Assembly: GCA_005882415.1 (NCBI GenBank)
Contig: VBAE01000240.1
Coordinates: 1 to 9,769, forward strand
Length of the DNA: 9,769 bases
Reading direction: 5' to 3'
DNA from: Alphaproteobacteria bacterium
GTDB taxonomy: Bacteria; Pseudomonadota; Alphaproteobacteria; Sphingomonadales; Sphingomonadaceae
Shown here in pieces: positions 1 through 6,315 of the stretch (its first letter is position 1; each line of letters opens with the position of its first letter). Position numbers and translations under genes: made by a program. The notes below the pieces were generated by a model. The model was given only the letters and a program-made list of their open reading frames with translations. It was not told the DNA's origin and ran no database searches.

Positions 1-1
1 C

Positions 2-496
2 GACCAGCCCTGGCACCGCGATTTCAAATCGCCCGAAGCGACGACGAAGGGCCGCCGCCTCAACTCCCTCGCCTTCAACTTGACGGCGGTCGACACCGTG
101 CAGGCGATGGGCCCATTCGAGATCGCGCCCGGCACCCAGTGGGACGATCTTTCCGATTGCCCCAACGAGATGTTTCCGCCCAAGGATCGCTGGGAGCGCT
201 ACATCGCCCGTGCCCAGCAGAAGCTGCCCCAAATGGGCGACATCTCCGCCCGCTCCGCCCTCACCATCCACCGCGGCACCGCCAACCGTTCGAACGAGGC
301 GCGGCCGGTGCTGGTCGTCGGAGCCGACGCCCCCGACGCGACCAACGCAGGCCATCACGACCTCCAGGCGACCCAGGCCTGGCTCGATTCAGTGCCCGCG
401 CGGGTCCGCGATCACCTCACATATCGAGTGGTCCCCTCCCTCGACCCGGTCCTCCAGCACCACGTCATCGAAGGCCTGCTCCAGCCCGATTACTGA
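2..496 (+). CDS. Phytanoyl-CoA dioxygenase (PhyH) family protein, 5'-truncated
   Basis: The reading frame is open from the left edge (first whole codon at base 2) to TGA at 494-496, giving the last 164 residues; the start lies outside. The fragment opens with Trp-His-Arg-Asp, which supplies the HxD iron ligands (His5, Asp7 of the fragment). The distal ligand is His90 in the motif IHRGTANRS, and Arg101 eleven residues later suits binding of the 2-oxoglutarate carboxylate. This is the layout of Fe(II)/2-oxoglutarate oxygenases of the PhyH family, which hydroxylate small molecules in the cytoplasm. The substrate cannot be read from the sequence, and PhyH homologues in bacteria are very varied. 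The gene runs tail-to-tail into the epimerase, overlapping it by 7 bp, so the two are not co-transcribed. A role in sugar metabolism is not implied by proximity alone. The family call is firm; the substrate is unknown. Confidence 0.85.
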   Translation, partial: DQPWHRDFKSPEATTKGRRLNSLAFNLTAVDTVQAMGPFEIAPGTQWDDLSDCPNEMFPPKDRWERYIARAQQKLPQMGDISARSALTIHRGTANRSNEARPVLVVGADAPDATNAGHHDLQATQAWLDSVPARVRDHLTYRVVPSLDPVLQHHVIEGLLQPDY

Positions 497-1389
497 GCCT
501 CGACCTCGATCCGCATCGTCACCGCCATCTCCTCGCCCGGTTCGAGCACGCGCAGGCCAAGGTCTGGCCAGCTCCCTTCCGCTTCATTGAGGGCCGCGTT
601 GGCGTGGGTCACCGGCTCGGCGGCGAAGCGCTCGCCCTCACCCGGTGAGTAGACGTGAAGAAAGCGCGCTTCCGGAGAGGTGACCCGGATCCGAAGGCCG
701 GGCGCTGCGATAGTGAAGCCGCCGTCCCAGCCCCAGAAGCCGTTGTCCAAACCCTGGCCGCAAATCAGGCGCTCCCTGAGGGCGTAGCGTCCCTCCGCCC
801 ACACCTTCTCCAGCGGGAGCGTCGCATCGTCGATCGTCCACGCATGCTCGACCTCCGCATCGATCCGAGTATCGGCATCACACGGGAAATAAGGATGGTG
901 CCCCAGCCCGCACGGCATCGGCTCACCCCCCACGTTGCGGCACGACAAAGTGACGCTCACCGCCCCCTCCTCGACCCGGAAAAGCTGCCGCGCTTCATAG
1001 TCCCAAGGCCACTCGCCCGCGGCATGACGGAAGCGCAATTCCGCCTCATCCACGCCCACCGACACCACTTCCCACGCCTGTACCCACACCTGTCCGTGCA
1101 GCGGACTGGCCTCTCCGGCGAGATTGGGCGCGAGTGTGACTTCCCGGCCACGGAAGGAAAAGCGCCCCCCGCGCACCCGGTTCGCGAACGGCACAAGCGG
1201 GAAAGACCCCGCCATAAGCACATGCGATGGGAAGCCTTCGCTACCGTGCAATACCGGTATTTCCCGCTTGTCCTCAGTAACATAGGTTAGGCTCGCGATG
1301 CTCCCGCCAAGGCTTGGGGCGAGCACCAGCAACAGCGGTCCGCAGGAGAGGGTGGGGAGGGAATCGTTCGTCATGCTGAACCGCGCCAT
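490..1389 (-). CDS. Aldose 1-epimerase (galactose mutarotase) family protein
   Basis: This 299-residue protein has the aldose 1-epimerase fold signatures in order: Asn70-Arg71-Val72 in FANRVRGGRF, His98 in SPLHG, His165 in GLGHHPYF, Asp215 in LDNGF and Glu258 in AAEPVTHANAALN. His165 and Glu258 correspond to the catalytic acid and base that interconvert alpha and beta sugar anomers. Length and motif spacing are normal for a cytoplasmic mutarotase and there is no signal peptide. The ATG at 1389 is the longest start. An AGGAGA at 1415-1420 lies 25 nt away, too far to be convincing, and a second in-frame ATG at 1374 (MTNDSLP) is possible. It probably supplies the anomer used by the galactose dehydrogenase encoded further right, but it is transcribed separately. 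Some members act on other hexoses or hexose-6-phosphates, so the exact substrate is open. Confidence 0.88.
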   Translation of the reverse strand: MARFSMTNDSLPTLSCGPLLLVLAPSLGGSIASLTYVTEDKREIPVLHGSEGFPSHVLMAGSFPLVPFANRVRGGRFSFRGREVTLAPNLAGEASPLHGQVWVQAWEVVSVGVDEAELRFRHAAGEWPWDYEARQLFRVEEGAVSVTLSCRNVGGEPMPCGLGHHPYFPCDADTRIDAEVEHAWTIDDATLPLEKVWAEGRYALRERLICGQGLDNGFWGWDGGFTIAAPGLRIRVTSPEARFLHVYSPGEGERFAAEPVTHANAALNEAEGSWPDLGLRVLEPGEEMAVTMRIEVEAQ

Positions 1390-1443
1390 ACGGCCGCATT
1401 CAGCCCGATGTAACTCTCCTGTGGGTAAATCGGATAAATGGGC

Positions 1444-1473
1444 TTGAAGGTCGATTCCGCCACAAGCTATTTA
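1444..1473 (+). promoter_or_regulatory. Candidate sigma70-type promoter for the 107-aa gene
   Basis: TTGAAG (1444-1449) and TATTTA (1468-1473) are separated by 18 bp in an AT-richer patch of the 122-bp intergenic stretch 1390-1511. Transcription starting near 1480 would leave a leader of about 30 nt that includes the GGGAGGGG ribosome binding site of the downstream gene. The -10 match is weak, so this is a suggestion only. A perfect 10-bp palindrome, AAGGTACCTT (1485-1494), sits just downstream and could be an operator or chance. Confidence 0.3.
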
Positions 1474-1511
1474 CAGCCCCGGGGAAGGTACCTTGGGAGG
1501 GGTGTGTTCTG

Positions 1512-1835
1512 ATGAGTAAGTTGGTGAAGGACTATATCGAGCTTGGCGATTGCGTCTCGCTCGAAGGGTTGATCGAGAAATTGATCGAAGTGCGCGACAG
1601 CCTGCCGGGCGAAGCCAGCCCGGAAGTGAAGATGCGCGGCGACGACGTGTTCGGCCGCCACCTCGCAATCAGCTATTTCCGTCCGCAGACGGCGGAAGAA
1701 GCCGAGTGCGACTCCCGCTACGCCGAGGCTTACCGCCAGTCGCGCGAGCGCGAGCTGTCGCGGCTTCAGGACGAGCTGGGCTTCTGCCCGGTCTCTGCCC
1801 GAAGCAGCGGCCGGCAATTGCGCATCGTCGCCTGA
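1512..1835 (+). CDS. Conserved-looking hypothetical protein, 107 aa
   Basis: I do not recognise a named domain. The ATG is preceded by a strong GGGAGGGG (about 1494-1502) at normal spacing, and codon usage (GC in third positions) matches neighbouring genes, so it is very likely real. The 107-residue product is soluble and charged, with no signal peptide or membrane segment. It has an amphipathic helix near residues 18-30 (LIEKLIEVRDSL), a central stretch DDVFGRHLAISYFRPQT around residues 44-60, and a long charged C-terminal helix around residues 70-91 (AYRQSRERELSRLQDELGF). It is transcribed away from the epimerase and towards dgoD, with the 81-bp palindrome after its stop. From memory, short proteins of this type occur in sphingomonads, but that is not verified. 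There is no evidence for a role in galactose metabolism. Confidence 0.75.
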   Translation: MSKLVKDYIELGDCVSLEGLIEKLIEVRDSLPGEASPEVKMRGDDVFGRHLAISYFRPQTAEEAECDSRYAEAYRQSRERELSRLQDELGFCPVSARSSGRQLRIVA

Positions 1836-1870
1836 CAGACGCCGCCGCCGGCCGGGGGGCGTGGCGGCGC

Positions 1871-1951
1871 GTCATTGCGAGGAGCGAAGCGACGCGGCAA
1901 TCCAGTGGCCTCCGCGGCTGCACTGGATTGCTTCGCTTCGCTCGCAATGAC
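1871..1951. repeat. 81-bp imperfect palindromic intergenic repeat, copy 1
   Basis: The left arm 1871-1907 begins GTCATTGCGAGGAGCGAAGC. It pairs with the right arm 1921-1951, which ends CGCTCGCAATGAC, leaving a 13-nt loop; the left arm carries about six extra bases. The element lies between the convergent 107-aa gene and dgoD, where its RNA hairpin could end transcription from both sides. A second copy at 7246-7326, same length and orientation, differs at only 5 of 81 positions. It is a REP/MITE-like non-coding element. The rest of the 1836-1985 gap shows nothing else I can name. Confidence 0.9.
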
Positions 1952-1985
1952 GGTGCTCTGCTTGTGACGACGGGCTAACCCAACC

Positions 1986-3125
1986 TCACCACTCCGCGAA
2001 GCTTCCGTCCTTCTGGCGCCAGATCGGGTTGCGCCAGCGGTGGCGCTGCTCGTGCGCCTTTCTCACCGCCGCCTCGTCGATCACCACGCCTAACCCCGGG
2101 CCTTCCGGGATCGGGAGATAGCCGTCCACCGGCGACAGCACGTCCTTGTCGGTGATGAACTCGAGCAGATCGTGGCCGACATTGTAATGGATGCCGAGCG
2201 ACATCTCCTGGATGGCGACATTGGGCGCGGTGGCGGCGAGCTGGAGGCAGGCCGCCAGCGCCAGCGGCCCCAGCGGACAATGCGGCGCCACCGCGACGTC
2301 GTAGGCCTCCGCCATCGCCGCGATCCGCCGGCACTCGCTCAGCCCCCCCGCATGGCTCAAATCCGGCTGGATGATGTCGACCGCGCCGGCCTCGAAGAAG
2401 GGCTTGAAGTCCCAGCGGCTGTACAACCGCTCCCCAAGCGCAATGGGCGTCGCCGTCATCTGCGCGATCTGGGCCAGCCCCTCATGGTTCTCCGACAGCA
2501 AAGGCTCCTCGATGAACAGCAGCCCCAAAGGCTCCAGCGCCTTGGCGAGCTGCTTCGCCATCGGCCGGTGCACGCGTCCGTGGAAGTCGAGCCCGACGTC
2601 CATCCCCACCGCCTGCGCCGCCTCGACCCTCTTCACCACCTCGTCGAACAGCCGCGGAGTCCCGATCCAGTCCAGCTCCGCCGTCGCGTTCATCTTGACC
2701 GCGGAGAAGCCCTGGTCCCGGCGGACCTGCGCCGCCTCGCCGATCTCGTTCGGCCGGTCGCCGCCGATCCAGGCATAGGCCCGCACCCGGTCGCGCACCC
2801 GTCCGCCCATCAATTGCCAAGCGGGGAGGCCGAGGGCCTTGCCCTTCAAATCCCACAGAGCCTGGTCGAGCCCCGACAAAGCCGACATGTGCACCGGCCC
2901 GCCGCGATAGAAGCCGCCGCGATAGGCGATCTGCCAGATGTCCTCGATCGCGAAGGGGTCGTGGCCGATGAAGCGGTCCTTCAGCGCCTCCATCGCGCCG
3001 TCCACGGCCTCGGCCCAGCCTTCGAGGCTCGCCTCGCCCCAGCCGACCGCGCCCTCGTCCGATTCCACCCGGACGAACAGCCAGCGGGGCGGCACGTAGA
3101 AAGTCTCGATCCGCGCGATCTTCAT
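1986..3125 (-). CDS. dgoD: D-galactonate dehydratase (enolase superfamily)
   Basis: DgoD (EC 4.2.1.6) removes water from D-galactonate to give 2-keto-3-deoxygalactonate, the second enzymatic stage of the De Ley-Doudoroff route. The 379-residue protein follows E. coli DgoD (382 aa) nearly end to end from memory: MKIARIETFYVPPRW at the N-terminus, GFYRGGPVHMSALSGLDQAL (71-90) and a closing RNPIWRQKDGSFAEW. Metal ligands are Asp180, Glu206 and Glu232; the acid/base histidines are His182 (GLDFHGR) and His282 (APHCPLGP). Each sits three residues before the E. coli position. I chose the ATG at 3125 because it starts where the family starts and has GAGGGGAGA (3132-3140) 6 nt upstream. A longer frame back to 3227 adds 34 unrelated residues. 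The gene follows the glycoside hydrolase by 16 bp in one operon. Specificity for galactonate rather than a related sugar acid rests on overall similarity and the dgoK/dgoA neighbours. Confidence 0.96.
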   Translation of the reverse strand: MKIARIETFYVPPRWLFVRVESDEGAVGWGEASLEGWAEAVDGAMEALKDRFIGHDPFAIEDIWQIAYRGGFYRGGPVHMSALSGLDQALWDLKGKALGLPAWQLMGGRVRDRVRAYAWIGGDRPNEIGEAAQVRRDQGFSAVKMNATAELDWIGTPRLFDEVVKRVEAAQAVGMDVGLDFHGRVHRPMAKQLAKALEPLGLLFIEEPLLSENHEGLAQIAQMTATPIALGERLYSRWDFKPFFEAGAVDIIQPDLSHAGGLSECRRIAAMAEAYDVAVAPHCPLGPLALAACLQLAATAPNVAIQEMSLGIHYNVGHDLLEFITDKDVLSPVDGYLPIPEGPGLGVVIDEAAVRKAHEQRHRWRNPIWRQKDGSFAEW

Positions 3126-3141
3126 GGCCTGTCTCCCCTCG

Positions 3142-4443
3142 TCACGGACCCATCTCGGGCACGCTGGCGTCGAAATCGTCGCCCTTATTGTTGCGCACCG
3201 CCGCTTCGTCCGACTGCTCCTGCGCATGCTGGCCGCCGGACTTGGACGGCGGCACCAGAGGCACGATCAGGCACACGCTCGAGGCCGGAAGCACGTTCCG
3301 CCAATCCGCGATGAGCTGCTTATAGGCCCGGCCGACATTGCGGATGTTGCGATCCAGATCGAACAGGCCGAGCGGATTGACCCGCCCGTTCTGCTCGCGA
3401 AGCGCGGTGTCCCAATCGACCTGGTCGGTCAGCGAATACCAGGTGAAGCCGACCGTCGGAATGCCGACGTTCCTCAGCCTCAATACGTTCGCCCATTCCT
3501 TCCACAGCCACTTCACCGCCTCGTCGCCCTTCGGCCCTTCCTGGAGGTTCGTCTCGGTGTGCATCACCGGCACCCGGTAGCGGTTGTAATATTGGCGGGT
3601 GATCTCGGAATAGCCGAACACCTCCCCCGACGCGACCGTATGCCCGTCGGCGAACACCCGATGCTCGTTGGTCGCATAATAGTCGTTGCCGAGGATGCAG
3701 TGCTGCTTCAGCCGGTGATGGAGGAAGAATTGATATTCCTCCCGGGTCATCCCGTTCTCCATCAGATATTCGTACATCTCGCTGTCGACCCGGCGGCCGT
3801 AATTGAGGTCGAGGCTGAGGAAGCGGCGGGAGTTCATCACCTCGGCCGGGCCGATCGCGGCCGGGCTGTCGGCGTGGAAATATTCCGACGATTCGGACTG
3901 GATGAAGATCGCGTCCGGGCGCCGCTTCAAGATCTCGTTCATCGCCAGCACGTTGGCTTTGACGATATGCTTCAGCGCAGTGACGAACGCGCGGTCCGTC
4001 GTCATCTGCTCGTTCCACCAGCCGTACTTCGCGGAGAAGACCGCGCAGATGAACATCTCGTTGACCGGCGTGTAGAGCTGCACCCACGGGAAGCGCTCGG
4101 CAAAGGCTGCGGCGTAGCGCGCGAACAGAAGCGGGAAGTCCGGATTCTGGAAATTGCCGATCCAGTCGGGCACCCCGAAATGGCAGAGGTCGACGATCGG
4201 CGTGATGTCGCGGCGCTTCAGCTCCGCGAAGGTCATGTCGGCGAATTCCCAGTCGTACTTGCCGGGGCCGAGGAAGGTCCGGTGCAGCGGCGGGCCGTAG
4301 CGCAGATATTGGAGGCCTATTTCCTCCAAACAGTCGAAATCGAGCTTCCAATGCCGGTAATGGCCGCACACCTCCATCTGGTCCACTCGGGTGCGGCCGT
4401 TGTTGATCGTCGGGATGCTGTTTTCCACCCCGGTGCAGAACAT
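3142..4443 (-). CDS. GH1-like (clan A) glycoside hydrolase, probable beta-glycosidase
   Basis: This 433-residue protein looks like a divergent family 1 glycosidase of the (beta/alpha)8 barrel type. The likely acid/base is Glu129 in YTPVNEMF, equivalent to the TFNEP motif. The likely nucleophile is Glu297 in MHTETNL, equivalent to ITENG. FTWYSLTDQVDW (333-344) resembles the FAWSLLDNFEW strand of GH1. No signal peptide is seen, so it probably acts in the cytoplasm on an imported oligosaccharide or glycoside. Its place directly before dgoD suggests release of galactose or a galactose-like sugar, but the substrate is not shown. The C-terminal 45 or so residues look disordered. Start choice is uncertain: the ATG at 4443 begins exactly at the conserved region, yet the best ribosome binding site, AGGAGG (4461-4466), is 17 nt upstream. 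An ATC at 4455 in the same frame would be ideally spaced, and another ATG lies at 4539. Confidence 0.8.
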   Translation of the reverse strand: MFCTGVENSIPTINNGRTRVDQMEVCGHYRHWKLDFDCLEEIGLQYLRYGPPLHRTFLGPGKYDWEFADMTFAELKRRDITPIVDLCHFGVPDWIGNFQNPDFPLLFARYAAAFAERFPWVQLYTPVNEMFICAVFSAKYGWWNEQMTTDRAFVTALKHIVKANVLAMNEILKRRPDAIFIQSESSEYFHADSPAAIGPAEVMNSRRFLSLDLNYGRRVDSEMYEYLMENGMTREEYQFFLHHRLKQHCILGNDYYATNEHRVFADGHTVASGEVFGYSEITRQYYNRYRVPVMHTETNLQEGPKGDEAVKWLWKEWANVLRLRNVGIPTVGFTWYSLTDQVDWDTALREQNGRVNPLGLFDLDRNIRNVGRAYKQLIADWRNVLPASSVCLIVPLVPPSKSGGQHAQEQSDEAAVRNNKGDDFDASVPEMGP

Positions 4444-4537
4444 GAAATTGGCGATCGCGCCCTCCTCTCGGATTCGTCCGCAAATGGCTAGCGGCGGACG
4501 CACGGCCCCGCCAGCCCCCGGGCCGCACCTTCCGGAC

Positions 4538-4566
4538 ATAAAGACCGCAGGCGGGGAAAGTTTCAA
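4538..4566 (-). promoter_or_regulatory. Candidate promoter of the glycosidase-dgoD operon
   Basis: On the minus strand TTGAAA (4566-4561) and CTTTAT (4543-4538) are separated by 17 bp. The -35 box is a 5 of 6 match to the sigma70 consensus; the -10 box is only 3 of 6. Transcription from about 4531 would give a leader of nearly 90 nt before the ATG at 4443 and would exclude the longest possible reading frame. This is suggestive only. Confidence 0.3.
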
Positions 4567-4600
4567 GGAAGGGCACGGAGACCCGAGACACGCACAAGCC

Positions 4601-4694
4601 GTCATGCCGGACTTGATCCGGCATCCATGAACACGGTTCGTGCCGAATACTCACAGACCTGTGTTCATGGATCCCGGGTCAAGCCCGGGATGAC
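4601..4694. repeat. 94-bp palindromic intergenic repeat, unrelated to the 81-bp type
   Basis: The arms 4601-4634 and 4661-4694 pair at 30 of 34 positions around a 26-nt loop, with a perfect inner 12-bp pairing (ATCCATGAACAC / GTGTTCATGGAT). The outer part of each arm is itself a small hairpin: CCGGACTTGATCCGG on the left and CCCGGGTCAAGCCCGGG on the right. This GTCATGCCGGACTTGATCCGG style of element is common between genes in alphaproteobacteria. It lies between divergent promoters, so it is unlikely to be a gene-end terminator here. Confidence 0.88.
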
Positions 4695-4771
4695 GAAGGC
4701 GAGGCGACTCCGCCCACCACCCCCCACCACAAACACTTGAAGCCTCCCGCCTTGCGGCTCAAAGGGCTCGG

Positions 4772-4784
4772 GCAAGCGTTTGAC
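4772..4784. promoter_or_regulatory. Candidate LacI/GalR-type operator upstream of dgoK
   Basis: GCAAGCGTTTGAC contains CAAGCGTTTG, an imperfect palindrome centred on CG with 4 of 5 base pairs. It resembles the GCAAACGTTTGC core used by many LacI/GalR-family repressors. It ends 5 bp before the GAGAGG ribosome binding site of dgoK, a position where a bound repressor would block expression. One isolated site with a mismatch could be chance. Confidence 0.25.
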
Positions 4785-4801
4785 GCGGCGAGAGGATGGG
4801 A

Positions 4802-5689
4802 ATGCGCTGGGCGGACGGGTTCATTGCGGTCGACTGGGGCACCACCAACCGGCGCGGCTACCGGATCGCGCCCGACGGAAGCCTGGCCGACGAATTCGCC
4901 GACGATCTCGGAATCCTCTCCGTCCCCAAAGGCGGCTTCCCGAAAGCGGTGGCGAGCCTCACCCAGCGCCTCGGCGACCTGCCGATGCTGATGGCAGGCA
5001 TGGTCGGCTCCAACCGCGGCTGGCGCGAGGCGCCCTACGTCCCCTGCCCCGCCGGCCTTCCCGAGATCGCCCAAAGGATCGAATGGGTCGAGCCGGGGCG
5101 GATCGGAATCGTGCCCGGAGTCTGCTGGAGCGACGGCGAGGCGGCCGACGTGATGCGCGGCGAAGAGGTGCAGATCCTCGGCGCTTATGCCGCCGGGCTG
5201 GTCGGCGCGGACGCCACCGTCTGCCACCCGGGCACCCATAACAAATTGATCCGCCTCGAGGACGGGCGGATCACCCGCTTCCGCACCGTGATGACCGGCG
5301 AGATGTTCAACCTGCTCAGCGAGCACAGCATCCTCTCCGACCTTCTCTCCAACCCCGTCCATGACGGCGAGGCTTTCGAGGAGGGCGTTCGGCGCGGGAT
5401 CGAGGGCGAGGCTCTGACCGCGGAATTCTTCTCGGTCCGCGCCCGGGTGCTGCTCGGCAAGGCCAAGGCGGAGGACGCCGCGTCCTACACCAGCGGGCTA
5501 CTGATCGGCGCCGACATCCGCACCGGCTTGAAGCTCGCCGGCGAGGGAGAGATCGTCGCGATGGGGCGGCCGGACCTGACCGCGCTCTACGGCTCCGCCC
5601 TCCGGCTGTGCGGGCGGACGGCGCGCGAGGTGGACGGCGAGCAGGCCTTCCTGGCGGGCGCGAAACATCTGGCGGAGCTGGTGCAATGA
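4802..5689 (+). CDS. dgoK: 2-dehydro-3-deoxygalactonokinase
   Basis: DgoK (EC 2.7.1.58) uses ATP to phosphorylate 2-keto-3-deoxygalactonate at C6, giving the substrate of DgoA. The 295-residue product has the family marks in order: the phosphate-binding loop FIAVDWGTTNRRGYR (7-21) of the actin/hexokinase-like fold, MLMAGMVGSNRGW (62-74), VMRGEEVQILGA (118-129), HPGTHNKLI (142-150), FRTVMTGEMFNLL (160-172) and SGLLIGADIR (231-240). Length matches E. coli DgoK. I prefer the ATG at 4802 because GAGAGG (4790-4795) is 6 nt before it; the ATG at 4796 abuts that sequence with no spacing and would add only two residues. It is the first gene of a rightward operon and its TGA overlaps the dgoA start (ATGA), implying translational coupling. 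Confidence 0.95.
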   Translation: MRWADGFIAVDWGTTNRRGYRIAPDGSLADEFADDLGILSVPKGGFPKAVASLTQRLGDLPMLMAGMVGSNRGWREAPYVPCPAGLPEIAQRIEWVEPGRIGIVPGVCWSDGEAADVMRGEEVQILGAYAAGLVGADATVCHPGTHNKLIRLEDGRITRFRTVMTGEMFNLLSEHSILSDLLSNPVHDGEAFEEGVRRGIEGEALTAEFFSVRARVLLGKAKAEDAASYTSGLLIGADIRTGLKLAGEGEIVAMGRPDLTALYGSALRLCGRTAREVDGEQAFLAGAKHLAELVQ

Positions 5690-6315
5690 ATGCGAGCGAA
5701 GACCTGAAGCGGCGGCTCGGCGAATGCCCCCTGGTCGCGATCATCCGGGGAGTCACCCCGGACGATGCCGAGGCGATCGGCGAGGCGCTGTACGAAGGCG
5801 GCATCCGCGTGATCGAGGTTCCCTTGAACTCGCCCGACCCGCTGGAAAGCATCCGCCGGCTTGCGGCGCGGCTGGGCGAGCGGGCGCTGATCGGCGCCGG
5901 CACCGTGCTCCGGCCCGAGCAGGTCGGCGAGGTGGCAGCGGTCGGCGGACGCCTGATCGTCTCGCCCGACACCAACACGGAGGTGATCGAGGCGGCAGTC
6001 CGCTCCGGCCTCGCTTCCTCGCCCGGCTATTTCACCCCGTCCGAGGCCTTCCGCGCGATCCGCGCCGGGGCCCATGCGCTGAAGCTGTTCCCGGCCGAGG
6101 CGGCGACCCCCAAAATGGTGAAGGCGCAGCGGGCGGTGATCCCCCGGGACGTTCCCCTGCTCGTCGTCGGCGGAGTGACGCCGGACGCAATGGGCCCGTG
6201 GCTGGAGGCGGGGGCCGACGGCTTCGGCCTGGGCTCGGGCGTCTATAAGCCCGGCCAGTCGGCGGAGGAGACGCTGGCCAAGGCCCGGGCCTATGTCGAG
6301 GGAGTGAGGCGCTGA
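5686..6315 (+). CDS. dgoA: 2-dehydro-3-deoxy-6-phosphogalactonate aldolase
   Basis: DgoA (EC 4.1.2.21) splits 2-keto-3-deoxy-6-phosphogalactonate into pyruvate and glyceraldehyde-3-phosphate. The 209-residue protein is a class I aldolase of the KDPG/KDPGal family. It has Arg21 in VAIIRGVTP, Glu44 in VIEVPLNSP, LIGAGTVLRPEQV (68-80), the Schiff-base Lys133 in HALKLFPAE, VGGVTPDAM and GLGSGVYKPGQS. The VPLNSP and GSGVYKPGQS motifs favour the galactonate (DgoA) over the gluconate (Eda) branch, in line with the gene order. Residues match E. coli DgoA (Arg14, Glu37, Lys126) with an offset of seven. The ATG at 5686 overlaps the dgoK stop by 4 bp and has GGAG (5674-5677) 8 nt upstream; a longer frame to 5608 is only dgoK read out of phase. 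The stop overlaps the next ATG by one base. Confidence 0.95.
   Translation: MNASEDLKRRLGECPLVAIIRGVTPDDAEAIGEALYEGGIRVIEVPLNSPDPLESIRRLAARLGERALIGAGTVLRPEQVGEVAAVGGRLIVSPDTNTEVIEAAVRSGLASSPGYFTPSEAFRAIRAGAHALKLFPAEAATPKMVKAQRAVIPRDVPLLVVGGVTPDAMGPWLEAGADGFGLGSGVYKPGQSAEETLAKARAYVEGVRR

Larger units (their letters stand above)
4444..4801. other. Divergent control region between the two galactonate operons
   Basis: These 358 bp separate the leftward glycosidase-dgoD operon from the rightward dgoK-dgoA-gal operon. No convincing gene is present. The region holds a candidate leftward promoter (4538-4566), a 94-bp palindromic repeat (4601-4694), a C-rich stretch with two CCCACCAC copies (about 4713-4730) and a candidate LacI-type operator (4772-4784). 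Shared regulation of both operons from here is likely by layout, but no regulator gene lies in the window. Confidence 0.6.

Noticed and set aside
3126..3227. 34-residue N-terminal extension of DgoD
   Set aside because: The family begins at MKIARIE, the ATG at 3125 has a good ribosome binding site, and the extension reads back into the end of the glycosidase gene out of phase.
2172..3314. A 380-codon open frame on the + strand opposite dgoD
   Set aside because: Antisense to a complete dgoD with all active-site residues; composition is that of a shadow frame.
3124..4491. A 455-codon open frame on the + strand opposite the glycosidase
   Set aside because: It mirrors a well-supported gene on the other strand, has Arg/His/Val-rich low-information content and no family motifs; long antisense frames are expected at this GC content.
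4712..4730. C-rich CCCACCAC repeats as a regulatory element
   Set aside because: Only two short copies in a GC-rich intergenic stretch; no more than chance composition can be argued.
4679..5362. A 227-codon open frame on the - strand opposite dgoK that runs into the divergent region
   Set aside because: No recognisable motif, and it covers conserved dgoK sequence in antisense; its upstream end gains no ribosome binding site.
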